Of a stretch of 64,000 nucleotides of DNA, positions 10,996 to 21,186 are shown piece after piece. Source of the stretch: Sorghum bicolor (taxonomy: Eukaryota > Streptophyta > Magnoliopsida > Poales > Poaceae). Positions within the stretch are counted from its first letter, which is position 1. Every line of letters starts with the position of its first letter. Made by a program: the position numbers and the translations under genes. The notes beneath the pieces are model-generated. The model saw only the letters and a list, made by a program, of their open reading frames with translations. It had not been told where the DNA came from and did no database searches. The stretch is from positions 6,249,997 to 6,313,996 of the forward strand of contig NC_012871.2 in the NCBI RefSeq assembly GCF_000003195.3, given 5' to 3'.

Positions 10996-12591
10996 TTACT
11001 CGAACAGATATGAGTATGACTTCCTCAGATCATCCTCTCTTTCCCAAGTTGCCTCCGCTTCCGAATGCCGATTCCACTGTACTTTGCACATTCTGATGAC
11101 CCGACTTCTGGTGACTCTCTCAGCTGTCTCCAATATTTTGACCGGATACTCTTCATAAGTGAGGTCACCTTTAACAGAGAGTTCTTCCAATGGCAGTTGC
11201 TCCTCAGGTACACGCAAACACTTCTTAAGTTGTGACACATGGAACACATCGTGCACACCTGACAAACTTCCAGGCAATTCCAACCGATATGCTACTTCTC
11301 CACGCCTTTCTAATACTTTAAACGGACCAACATACCTTGGAGCTAGCTTTCCCTTCATATTAAACCTCTTCACACTCCGTAAAGGTGACACTTTCAGATA
11401 GACATAATCACCTACTTCAAAAGCCAACTCTCTCCTACGCGTATCTGCATAGCTTTTCTGACGAGATTGAGCAACTCTCAAGTTATCCCGAATGGTCCGC
11501 ACTTGTTGTTCTGCATGTCTAAGCACATCTGTCCCAAACACCTGAGTCTCTCCCGTCTGATTCCAAAACAAAGGTGTCCTGCACTTCCGACCATATAGGG
11601 CCTCGAACGGTGCCATCTTAAGACTTTGCTGATAGCTGTTGTTGTAGGAGAATTCTGCATATGGCAAACTCTTGTCCCAACTAGCCCCATACTGCAAAGC
11701 ACAAGCTCTCAGCATATCCTCCAATATCTGATTGATCCTCTCAGTCTGTCCATCTGTCTGTGGATGATATGCTGTGCTGAAATTCAACTTGGTTCCCAAC
11801 GAATCATGCACTGCTTTCCAAAAGTGAGATGTGAATTGAGTACCCCTATCTGACACAATCTTCTTAGGTACCCCATGCAAACAAACAATTCTCTCCATAT
11901 ACAGCTCAGCTAGGCGTTCTCCAGTGTACTTAGTTTTAACAGGTATGAAGTGAGCAACTTTAGTCAAACGATCTACTATCACCCATATTGAGTCATACCC
12001 TCTCTGTGTACGTGGTAAACCCACTATAAAATCCATACCCACTTCTTCCCACTTCCATTCCGGAATCTTCATTGGTTGCAACAGTCCAGCTGGCCTCTGA
12101 TGTTCAGCTTTCACTCGCTGACAAGTATCACACAAGGCAACATACTCAGCTACATCCCTCTTTAAACCATACCACCAGTACTTCTGTCTCAGATCTAGAT
12201 ACATCTTAGTGCTCCCAGGGTGAATGGAATATGCTGACTCATGAGCCTCTCTTAGAATCGTATCACGAATAGCCTTCACTTCAGGAACACATATCCTTTT
12301 TCCAAACCACAATACACCATTGTCATCTATTCTGAAGCCTGGTGCTTTGCCTAGTACCACATTCTGTGCTATCTCCTTTAGTTTCTCATCTTCTAACTGT
12401 CCTTTCAGTATCTCTTCCTCTAGAGTAGGAGTGACCTCAATTTCCATAGCATTTACTACAATTCCCAAGTTCAGGTATGCAAATTCAGCACACAACTCCT
12501 CAGATTCAGGTGTCGCTTGAAGCTCATTAGCATATTTCTTTCTGCTAAGTGCATCAGCTACGACGTTCGCCTTTCCACAGCACGTAACCAA
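10996..12591 (-). CDS. Integrase-chromodomain part of gypsy pol (5'-truncated)
   Basis: The open frame of 531 codons has no stop and no convincing ATG at its start: the first codon of the open stretch is TTG, and the frame begins where an internal deletion joins gag to pol. Residues 6-18 (GKANVVADALSRK) are the usual end of the RNase H region. The integrase zinc finger follows with H117, H124, C154 and C157, then the catalytic triad D187 (MDFI), D248 (SDRG) and E284 (TERIN); the D-E spacing is the canonical 35 residues. A GPY/F module (APRYVGPF) and a C-terminal chromodomain-like segment ending in SYLFE complete it. The chromodomain of such integrases guides insertion to marked chromatin. Protease, reverse transcriptase and RNase H catalytic parts are absent. 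Translation as such is unlikely; integrase supplied by full-length relatives would be needed for movement. Confidence 0.85.
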   Translation of the reverse strand: MVTCCGKANVVADALSRKKYANELQATPESEELCAEFAYLNLGIVVNAMEIEVTPTLEEEILKGQLEDEKLKEIAQNVVLGKAPGFRIDDNGVLWFGKRICVPEVKAIRDTILREAHESAYSIHPGSTKMYLDLRQKYWWYGLKRDVAEYVALCDTCQRVKAEHQRPAGLLQPMKIPEWKWEEVGMDFIVGLPRTQRGYDSIWVIVDRLTKVAHFIPVKTKYTGERLAELYMERIVCLHGVPKKIVSDRGTQFTSHFWKAVHDSLGTKLNFSTAYHPQTDGQTERINQILEDMLRACALQYGASWDKSLPYAEFSYNNSYQQSLKMAPFEALYGRKCRTPLFWNQTGETQVFGTDVLRHAEQQVRTIRDNLRVAQSRQKSYADTRRRELAFEVGDYVYLKVSPLRSVKRFNMKGKLAPRYVGPFKVLERRGEVAYRLELPGSLSGVHDVFHVSQLKKCLRVPEEQLPLEELSVKGDLTYEEYPVKILETAERVTRSRVIRMCKVQWNRHSEAEATWEREDDLRKSYSYLFE

Positions 12592-12833
12592 TCGTCCGCC
12601 TCCATGGGATCCGCTGAGTGTGTAAATACCGGAGGTCTTCCCTTCATGAATTCCCCCCGCTTATCACTCACATGAACAGGTGGTGGTGTTGGTGGAGGTT
12701 GTTGTTGTAGGTGTTGCATGAAGACGTGCATCATCTGATTCTGAGTTTGCATAAGTTCCTCCACAGTAATTGGGGCATTGTCACCATTGCCACGGCCTCT
12801 ACCTCTGCCTCTTCCCCTTGCTGCCATCTGCAT
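12558..12833 (-). pseudogene. gag N-terminus, truncated by internal deletion
   Basis: The likely start is ATG at 12833 or 12827, giving MQMAARGRGRGRGRGNG, an Arg-Gly tract typical of plant gypsy gag N-termini. A Gln/Pro-rich segment follows, then PMEADDWLRAVE, the beginning of the capsid-like retrotransposon gag domain. The frame ends four codons later at 12558 because the sequence has jumped into the RNase H/integrase region in another frame. Only about 90 residues survive. An in-frame extension reaches an upstream ATG at 12923, but that part has no gag character. Confidence 0.75.
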
Positions 12834-12923
12834 TCCAAGGTATATAAACACATCTTTGTAATGTCCAACATGACAATTACAAGAGTTAACCGAATCTGAA
12901 ATTTTCTGGGTAACATCCAACAT

Positions 12924-13745
12924 CAGCAGATCAGAAAATCAGTAATATCTCGAGTTCCAGAATTCAAAAGGATACATGCTGTACACCGTTGGAAAGATAA
13001 AGAAATTGTCTACAACTTTCATTTATATCATATTACCAGATTCCAACGTAAGGTTAACCAAAAACTGGGTACAACCGAAACTGTTCCAGAATTCCAGACT
13101 GCGCAGAAACCTCAACTTTAAACAGTTATCACTCACAGTTCATAACAGATAATAATGTCATTCTTGAGGCATTGGAAAGATATGGAAGTCCACTTGTTTC
13201 CAGAAAAATTTGATGAACATTGCACAAACAGATTTTGAGATGTACCAGATTCTTTGCGGACTGCTCCAGAAAACAGCAAAGGACGGAAACAGAATCTTAC
13301 CCAAACCCAACTATTTAATTCATTAATCCTTATGCCTTAAGCCTATAAACTAAATGAAATTGTAGAGGAAATCCACAAGATCATTGCACTCATTACAAAG
13401 ATCCAAATCAAGCATAAGCATAATAACAAACCAAACCAAGCATCAAAGGTTCACATTTCAAGCATTAACTCAACTTGCGGTACTATCGTTCTCTTCCTAT
13501 TAAGGGCAAAGATTCCTAAAATTCTCTTTCAACTATGTAAGCAGGTGGTAAGAGAAGGTTCTAAAAGCATATTCAAAGCAAGGAGTGGGGATGAGAACAA
13601 GTCTTTAAGATAAGCAACAAGGTGAAGATGAATAGGATATAGTGTAGAAGAAAATATCAAGGTTTATAGAACAAGGATTTTATAGCAATTTCAAAACCTT
13701 ATGACGGCCAATTTCTAACTAGGCTTGCGTCCGACAGTCAACAAA
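12924..13745 (-). other. Untranslated leader of the chromovirus
   Basis: About 0.8 kb between the primer-binding site and gag has no open frame of note. It is the expected 5' leader between the 5' LTR and gag. Confidence 0.6.
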
Positions 13746-13757
13746 GCTCTGATACCA
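13746..13757 (-). promoter_or_regulatory. Primer-binding site, initiator tRNA-Met
   Basis: On the minus strand this reads TGGTATCAGAGC, the complement of the 3' end of plant initiator tRNA-Met, three bases inside the 5' LTR. It fixes the element's orientation. Confidence 0.92.
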
Positions 13758-13760
13758 ATT

Positions 13761-16259
13761 TGTCACACCCATATTTTAAGAACAAAATAGGATGCATAAA
13801 AGACTCATATGTGCCCCAGGAATAGTCGCACACATAAGTAGACAAATCTCAAATGTACCATTGCAGTGTTTATTACATAGCGAAATATATATTGAATCAC
13901 ATAGTCTCATACAAAAATGATAGCATAAAGTAAACAACGCTCTCGACGGAAGCTCCACACAGGGACACTGTTGACTGGTTGACTCCAAACCTAGTACTCA
14001 TAACGGTAATCTTCATTCCAGTCATCTTCATTATCATATCCTGAGGTGTTGGGAAATTGCAAGGGTGAGCACATATCGTACTCAACAAGTATAACCAGGG
14101 GTTCATGAGGCTCAATTAGCTGACACTGGTTTGACTGCATTTAGCTTTTAATAGTGGATAGCATGTTCATAATTAAATAGCAATTGTCAAGGAAGCATAA
14201 ATAATCCATTAATCCCATGATCAAGTGTAAGCATAATTAACTCATAGCATAAACAATAATCAAATGAACATAATAACATAACAAGCTCATCATCTTAATG
14301 TAGATGTCCCCAAGGCCGCTCCTGACCGTGAGCTCGGCTAGTATACCAGTTTTACACTCTGCAGAGGTTGTACATCTTTACCCATGAGTCATGATTTACC
14401 CTTTCGCCCGAGGTAGCTAATCTCTTAACCCCCTTCCTAGGGAGGTCGGCAGGGATCACTATGAAGCCTTTCAAAAGTTCGTCTAACAAGTTAGGGCCGC
14501 AAGGTTTCCTTTGCGCGCAGATATAGAGCCCCCTTCCGATGGCACAATGACTCGCAGCCTATACTCATACAGACAGAGGCCACACTATACCCAAAACGGT
14601 TCAGCCCCTCCGCCCTTTCGGGTAACCGCTAACAAGCTAGAAAAGGGCTTCATACTGAGCTAAAGCCAGAGCCATAATAGCCCTCATGGTTGCACTGTTA
14701 TCCCGGGTGATCACGTACAGACAAGATCTCGTACAGTTATTTGTCATTCTTTTATGTTCATTGCATAGCTATTAATCATCTTACAAGATCATGGATTATA
14801 TCAAGCACTAGCACATCTACACCAAATGCATATCAAGTAGGTAGCAAGGAATACAGGTAACAATCATCTATGATTTTGCTAAGGTCGACAAGGTGATAGC
14901 ATGCATATGAGATATATGTGTACTTAAGTGAATAGGTAACAAGGATGATCCCAAGTTATACTTGCCTTGCTCAAAGCTCTCCTGAGCCTGCTGGTCCTCA
15001 AAAGCTTGGTCTTGGTCACCAACGTACGGCTCACCGTCTATTCCCAAACATCAATCAACAACACGCAATCCAATGGAGACAATCATACACAAAGCAAACA
15101 AGGTAAAATTAGAACATTACACCAAACAGTGGTAAAACAAATATAAAAGTTTATCAAAATATTCTACGCAGCGCTACGATCACACAAACGTAAAGTTCAC
15201 GAAAATCGGAATTAAAACGTGAAAGATATGAATTTTCTAAGATTTCCTATAGAGAAATAATTAATTAAATGCTACTGCAGAATTAAAAAGTTTCAAAACA
15301 GTAAACTAATATTTCTAACATGTAGAGCATATAATTACGAACCTGACGCAATTTGAATGGATAAAAACGGAGTTAAAACGAATATTTTATGAGCAAAACA
15401 AAATCAGTGGCAATCTTGTAAATAGCAGAAAAAGCATTTTTTTTTCAACCGACCGTCACCAGCTCCGGTGCGGTGGCTCCATTGCCGGAGCTCGCCGGCG
15501 ACGACGGACTTCTCGATTCCGAGCACCGTTTCGCGAAAGGAAAACACCGGGATGAAGAGGAGCTCACCACGATCTCGTCTAAGCGCTTGGTTGGGGCCGA
15601 GAAGGTGCAGAGACGGCGCGCGGTGATGGAGGCTAGAGCACGAGCTCGGCGAGATCCGGTTTGTGCTCTAATGGCGGCTAGGGCTCGGATTATGGAGCTT
15701 GGGGACAAAAGGGGAAGCTGCAGGGTGGCGTGAGCGCTTTATAGGGCTCCGGGAAGATCTCCTACTCGATAACTCCCGTGGAAATCGGGATTTGCCAACG
15801 GAAGCCGGAGTTCTCCTCGGTTACGCAAGGAAGAAGGAGACACTGTGCTGCGGACCCGAGACGTCAGTGAGAGAAAAGGGCGGGGTCCGGTCGCCAGAGA
15901 CTGAGAGAGGGGGGCGCTGCGGGGGGCCGTTTTGGGCCGCGGGGAAAGGGGGAAACTGGACCGAGGCCGCTGCCTGGCCGAGATCAGCTGGCTCCTTTCC
16001 CTTTTTTTTTTCTTTTCTATTTTACTTTCCAAAGCCTTTTCAAAAGATAATTTGAATGCAAATAAACTCTCACAAAAAAAAACAGCAAGCATAGAATAAG
16101 ATGTGCTCCAGCATGATTACAAAACATGTTTCTAAGCTTATGATGAATTTTAATTTCAACAAAAATTTATTTGTTTTCTAATTTAAATGCTCACAAAAAA
16201 ATATTCAAATAAATCAAATTAAAATCCTATTTCTTGAAAATCAGATTTCGGGTGTTACA
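13761..16259 (-). repeat. LTR (5' LTR of the minus-strand chromovirus)
   Basis: 2,499 bp, the near-identical partner of 8452-10949. It would contain the promoter of the element; transcription would run leftward. Confidence 0.93.
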
Positions 16260-16264
16260 ATCAC
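16260..16264 (+). repeat. Target-site duplication ATCAC (right)
   Basis: Exact match to 8447-8451. Confidence 0.9.
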
Positions 16265-16617
16265 AATATATAACTAATCACCCATAAAAATAATCCTCTG
16301 CATGAGGCGGTTTGTAAGATGGACTACTTGAAGAAACTGAGCTCAACGAGATCTAAAAGTATATAGTTAATATTTTTTTTTTATTTTAAGGCATTTGGGT
16401 GGAGCCGGTTGCAAATTAAAAACTGCTTTTGCAAATCAAATTTGACTACTGTTTCTAAAAATGCTTTGTGTAGTAATGTATAACGCTTTCATATATATAA
16501 TGTCACTATCACTATGCAAACCCTTTGACAAGAGTACTCCGAAATACTATGGTGCACATATCATTTTCCACATCCGATGGGTGCATAGTATTTGTATGTG
16601 AGGCGTATACATACATA

Positions 16618-16842
16618 CTCCCTCCGTCTAAAAAAATAACATTTTTTTTTATTTTTAGACATCATTTTGACCGTTCATTTATTTTGGTAAATTATAAAAT
16701 AAATAAATTAATAAAGTGTTTTTAGTGATAAAATAAGTTTTAACAAAATATATAATATTGAAGTAAAAAAGTTGAATAAGACAAATGATTAAATAAGATG
16801 TCTGAATAAAATTTTAAAACAACACTTTTTTGAACGAGGGAG
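16618..16842. mobile_element. Stowaway MITE
   Basis: CTCCCTCCGTCTAAAAAAAT at the left and TTTTTGAACGAGGGAG at the right form the Stowaway inverted repeat, flanked by TA at 16616-16617 and 16843-16844. The interior is AT-rich and non-coding. Confidence 0.85.
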
Positions 16843-17233
16843 TAAATGGTCCCTGCCATCAAAAAGTCAAGAGACGCGTACTGTTTGTGTCTCTATATAT
16901 ATGTACAGTCACGTGATTAGCGTTTAGAGTACACAGAGAGTCACTGACTAACACATGTATCAGCTGGCTCGATCACTTCACTTCGTGGCTTCCATGCATG
17001 TTGTGGTGTGGCCACGGTAAAGCGGACGACGACATGCATGTCAAGGCCTCAAGGGTCTCGTTGTACGCTTGTACTGGGGCTACTGGTGGCTAGGAAACAG
17101 GCGAAAGACATGCCGCAGTTGGGAATCTAGCCATGGCGGCTTGACCGACCAGTCTCAGAACGTGTGACGGAGATCGATGCAACTTTTGTTTGGATTTCTC
17201 ACCTGCAAATAAATTTAAAACAAACACGCGTTA

Positions 17234-17466
17234 GGCTTTGTTCAGTTCACTCAAAAAACTAAAAAATTTTCAAGATTCCCATCATATTGAATGTTACGGC
17301 AAATGCATGGAGCATTAAATATAAATTAAAATAAAAACTAATTACACAGTTTGTCTGTAAATCGCGAGACGAATCTTTTAAGCCTAGTTACTTTATAATT
17401 GAACAATATTTATCAAATAAAAACGAAAATGCTACAGCGTCGTTTTCTCAAAAATTAAACAAGACC
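17234..17466. mobile_element. Tourist-like MITE, family A copy 3
   Basis: Ends GGCTTTGTTCAGTT and AATTAAACAAGACC are flanked by the 3-bp duplication TTA (17231-17233 and 17467-17469), as for PIF/Harbinger elements. The family core GATTCGTCTCGCGATTTACA is on the minus strand, so this copy is inverted relative to copies 1 and 2. Confidence 0.8.
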
Positions 17467-17969
17467 TTAGGCAACTGTACAGCGACATAATCACGATCGA
17501 GGTGTCTGTGTCTTGCTCTGCTGCGCTTGTCAGCATGCATGCATTATTGTACTGTACAGGGCTTTTTATGTGCAACTTCTGATGCATGAATCCATGATGT
17601 GCAGAAAGGTTTGGAGCTAGCTAGCTCGCATATGGAGGGATCACGTGAAAAGCCTGGTTGGTCGAGGAGAGAAAACTAGCTATCGACAACCACTGCAACA
17701 TATATATATAGTCAGTCTTCCATAGTACCAGTGAAGATATATGAACCACATGAAGCTCTTGACAAACTAGGGCCTCAATAAATCCCTAAAACTTTTTGGG
17801 CAGAAAATTTCCCATTAAATTTTCGAGGGAACCGAGCACGTGAAAATGGTGTTCATCTAGCGCATTTGCTTGTGACCGTTACTTTAGTCCAAATTTTTTT
17901 GAAAGGAGTTCAACATATACTCTCTTAAACTCAAACAAAAGTAGGCGTGGCAAGGTCCAGCAAAGTCTA

Positions 17970-18260
17970 CTCCCTCCGTCCCTTTATTAGGGTTATTTAG
18001 CATTGGAAGTTTATATCAAGAAGGTAAAAGAAAGACCTACATACCCCTATATATGCAAATCATTCAATGTGGTATTGCAACATGTTGTTGTCTTGATGGT
18101 GGTGGGAGTGGCAAGCCAAGACGAGATTAAGGCTGCTACACAAGCGAAAGACAAGTGTTGTGGTAGATGGTACTCCTATCTATAGGCCTGCATTAGTAGG
18201 CCAAAGACACGTGGGCAACATCTCCAAGCTAAAATGACTATAATAAAGAGACAGAGGGAG
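17970..18260. mobile_element. Stowaway MITE, long form
   Basis: It starts CTCCCTCCGTCCCTTTATTA and ends AATAAAGAGACAGAGGGAG, flanked by TA (17968-17969 and 18261-18262). A 60-codon open frame inside (18003-18185) is treated as chance. Confidence 0.8.
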
Positions 18261-18699
18261 TATACTACTGGTCTGGAACCCTCTCACACACATCTCCTAC
18301 TTCTATGAACACCTCTGAAGATTGAGCTAGTAGATCTTCACATTGATGAAGTCACCATAGTCCATAGGTGACGTAAACGAATTGTCAAGCACTCAAGCTC
18401 AAGTAGTGTGATCCTTTATCATGTATTTTATTTTTTCTGTATGCTAATCTCCTCCAAAGTGTGATCAACAAAGAATACAACCAAGAAGTCATGTCTCCTC
18501 TTTTCCCCCAAAATCAAGATTTTCCGTTTCCTATCATTCATATGTTTTTTTTGAACGAACTATCATTCATATGTTGATGATATACACCTATGGTAATGCA
18601 AAGTACGGTTTGCAACTTCTCTGTCTCAAAGGGATTCTTCATATTTTTCACTCAATCAAAAGGGCTTATGGTTATAGAAGCCAAGCATCCCATTAGCTT
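18261..18699. other. Intergenic DNA, nothing recognised
   Basis: Between the Stowaway and the gypsy fragment no repeat ends, RNA gene or coding region can be supported. Confidence 0.4.
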
Positions 18700-19520
18700 T
18701 TGCGTGTCCTTGAGTTCTCAAGGTGGGCCCATGTTTAGGATAGCGTTTACCTTAACTTGGTTAGCTTCGATTCCCCGCACCAAAAAGATGTATCCAAGCA
18801 GTGTGCCGGTACACCGAAGGTGCACTTCTCTGGGTTTAGCTTGATGTTAAACTTCCGTAAGTTGTCGAAAGTCTTCGAAAGCTCCTTGATGAGGTCCTCT
18901 CCCTTAGCCGATTTGACTACGATGTCATTGAAGTAGACTTCTATGTTTCTACCGATCTGGTCATGTAGGCATCGTTGCATGCAGCGCTGGTAAGTAGCCC
19001 CCATGTTCTTTAGTCCGAATGACATAGTAATGTAGCAGTATGCTATCGAAATAATGAACAAAGTAGCTAGCTAGTCAGACTCCTTCATCCTAATCTGGTG
19101 GTCGTACGTGTCAACAAGGAAACATAGTTGCTCGTAACATGTAGTTGAGTTGATGATTCAATCTATGTGAGGTAAAGGATAAGGATTCTTGGGACATGCC
19201 TTGTTATGGCCTGTATAGTCATCAGACATTCTCCATTTATTGTTCTTTTTGGGTACAAGAACTAGATTTATTAACCAGTTTGGATGCAAGACCTCCATAA
19301 TGAACCCTGTAGCTAGGAGTTTCCCTACTTCCTCCTTTATTGCACTGAGCTTCTCGTCGTCAAACCTTCTCAAGCACTGCTTGACCGGTTTTGAGTCGTC
19401 TTTTATTTTTAGGGAGTGCTAGGCAACTTCTCTCAAGATCCCCGACATGTAGAAGAGTTCCATGTGAAGATGTCTTGATTTTTTACGACAAAGTCGATGA
19501 GTGTGTCCTCCTATATGTGC
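18700..19520 (-). pseudogene. Degenerate Ty3/gypsy reverse transcriptase fragment
   Basis: Several blocks on the minus strand match gypsy reverse transcriptase in order but in shifting frames: QDIFTWNSS near 19470, LRRFDDEKLSAIKEEVGKLL (19320-19380), a WRMSDDYT-NKACPKNPYPLP block near 19190-19230, and MSFGLKNMGATYQRCMQRCL (18965-19026). The catalytic Y-x-D-D box is replaced by YFND (18924-18935), which removes an aspartate needed for polymerisation. There is a frame break between 19061 and 19158, and no LTR, integrase or gag is found nearby. The wording of the blocks resembles the Tat/Retand group (inference). It is an old, dead fragment. Confidence 0.8.
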
Positions 19521-20794
19521 CAATGTTGGTGGTCTTGCCGCCATCATCGTGCAGTCGTCACGTATAGTTGAAGTCGACGGTGAAAGCGTAACTGAGCGGG
19601 TGGTGCACCCTTTGGGGTTATTGGCGTAAGCTTGTGCTCCGGTGCCAGAAGCGCTAGCCTTGGAGCCCTCGAGCTCAGCTTCGTAGTTGAGCGTGCGTTC
19701 TGTTGATGGCATAATTTGGCTCGCTAGGTTAGTAATTTTGATTTTAGCAAGAGCTTGTTCATATGCTGTTGAGCCAATCCCGTTGGCCGGTTTTGCTTTT
19801 CACGAGGCTAACTTGGTCGCTAATAAGGAGTCATGCAGCCGTGTTCATCACGAGGATTTATAGTAGATAAGGGCACTCACAATGCAGACTCTATCATAGA
19901 GTCTAAAGTTATTTATTACCTCGAACAATGTGGATTTAGAGTCTAAATAAGACTTGGAGTCTTATTTTTTCTACTTTTTTCTTCAATAAATATGATGCTA
20001 CATCAGCAAAATACCATAAATAATATGTAATTAATTGTCTTGGACTCTGTGATAGAGTCTTGTATTGTGAGTGCCCTAATGGCGGCTCAGCTGCTGCTGG
20101 TGGAGGCATGATGAGGAGGAAAGGATCGGACGTGAGTTTAATTTCTTCTGGAATCTGGAGAAGCAAGAAGTGTACTGGCTACTACTGGCTACGTGGCGTG
20201 AGATATCAAGTTGTAGGAGCTAAATGACAGAAGAAGAGATCACGGCGGATGGTTAAAGATGGCGCTGGTGAAGGAGTACTACGATTTATAGACTCTAGAT
20301 AGATAAATCAGAAATATGTGCAGTCATGATCAGACGTCATTTTGGTGGATGCTGGAGACGTGTGGGAGAAAGCAAGCAATAAAATCTCAGAGGAAGGAAT
20401 CGAAAAAGGATTGTGCATCTATTAATTGCTTGGCCTTGGCCGGGTTAACAAGGATTAAATTTCCAGTAGCAGATACGTATGGCCAAATCAGTTAGGAATG
20501 CCTGATAGCTCCAAGTCTGGCAATAATGTTGATTGCCTATAGAAACAACGCTCGTCTCTACCTCTTTTGGTGTAATTTACAACTGATATGTGTAATCCCT
20601 GCCTCAACACAATCCCTCCTTCCGAACACACGTGAATTGATACAAACTTGATTACATCCAAACAGGATCGGACCTTATATATGGTCGCTTTGTAATAGCT
20701 TTGTTTTTGTGCTTTATAACGACCGTCGTTTGCAGCTCGGTCTCTCAAGTAGTCAAGTGTCTACGTGAAGCACAGGACCTATTATTCCACCTTT
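19521..20794. other. Intergenic DNA with one MITE
   Basis: No gene is supported. The MITE at 19871-20076 is the only clear feature. The remainder (19521-19870, 20077-20794) has no recognised coding region; 19560-19720 may be further decayed gypsy sequence. Confidence 0.4.
19871..20076. mobile_element. Tourist-like MITE, TSD TAA
   Basis: Long inverted repeats begin GGGCACTCACAATGCAGACT on the left and, reverse-complemented, GGGCACTCACAATACAAGAC on the right. Both sides are flanked by TAA (19868-19870, 20077-20079). The 206-bp element has no coding capacity. Confidence 0.85.
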
Positions 20795-21186
20795 GAGCGT
20801 TTGGTTGCCCATCTCGTGGGATGCGACCTTCGCTTGATTGGTTAATCGAGCCAGGTTCCAAAGATGCAAAATCAGCCGCTCAGCCAGGTTCTCTAGGAAC
20901 GAGATTTCTTTTTGTTTGTGTCGGGCCAGACTCGCTGCATGCACTGGCGCGCGCATGCTGCCTGCACCAGCTAGAGAGGAGCTGTGCAGAACAAGAAGCA
21001 AACCAAACAACTTGTTTCTCAGGCCTAGCTCCATGCATGGATACAGCAACCAAACAAAAAGCCACTGCATTTGATCGAGGAGCCTTGGCCATGCTTTGGG
21101 CCCTCGGCAAAGAGGCCGCGTCCAGTAGTGGTGGATCTGCAGGCTCGGCACAAGCCGAGCTGCATTCCGAAGGCAACCAAACGTCC
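20795..21186. mobile_element. Small TIR element, superfamily unclear
   Basis: GAGCGTTTGGTTGCC at the left is matched by GGCAACCAAACGTCC at the right (inverted repeat GGACGTTTGGTTGCC with two mismatches). The 392-bp interior is open in several frames on both strands (up to 175 codons in an overlapping frame), but no frame has a recognisable domain. A clear target duplication is not visible. Confidence 0.55.

Larger units (their letters stand above)
8452..16259 (-). mobile_element. Young Ty3/gypsy chromovirus, internally deleted
   Basis: This is a complete LTR-bounded insertion of 7,808 bp. LTRs lie at 8452-10949 and 13761-16259, both TGTCACACCC...GGGTGTTACA, with a 5-bp target duplication ATCAC. 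A primer-binding site for initiator tRNA-Met next to the right LTR and a polypurine tract next to the left LTR show that it runs on the minus strand, so the right LTR is the 5' LTR. The 2.8-kb interior holds the start of gag and a continuous integrase plus chromodomain frame. Most of gag, protease, reverse transcriptase and nearly all of RNase H are missing. The chromodomain and long LTRs suggest a Tekay-type chromovirus (inference). I see one substitution and two homopolymer length differences between the LTRs, so the insertion is recent. Confidence 0.93.
16265..17969. other. Intergenic DNA with two MITEs
   Basis: No gene is supported. It holds a Stowaway (16618) and a Tourist-like MITE (17234). 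The stretch 16850-17220 and 17470-17960 shows nothing recognisable beyond simple TA-rich and GCATGC-rich words. Confidence 0.5.

Noticed and set aside
18003..18185. Small 60-codon protein gene
   Set aside because: It lies wholly inside a Stowaway MITE with clear ends and TA duplication.
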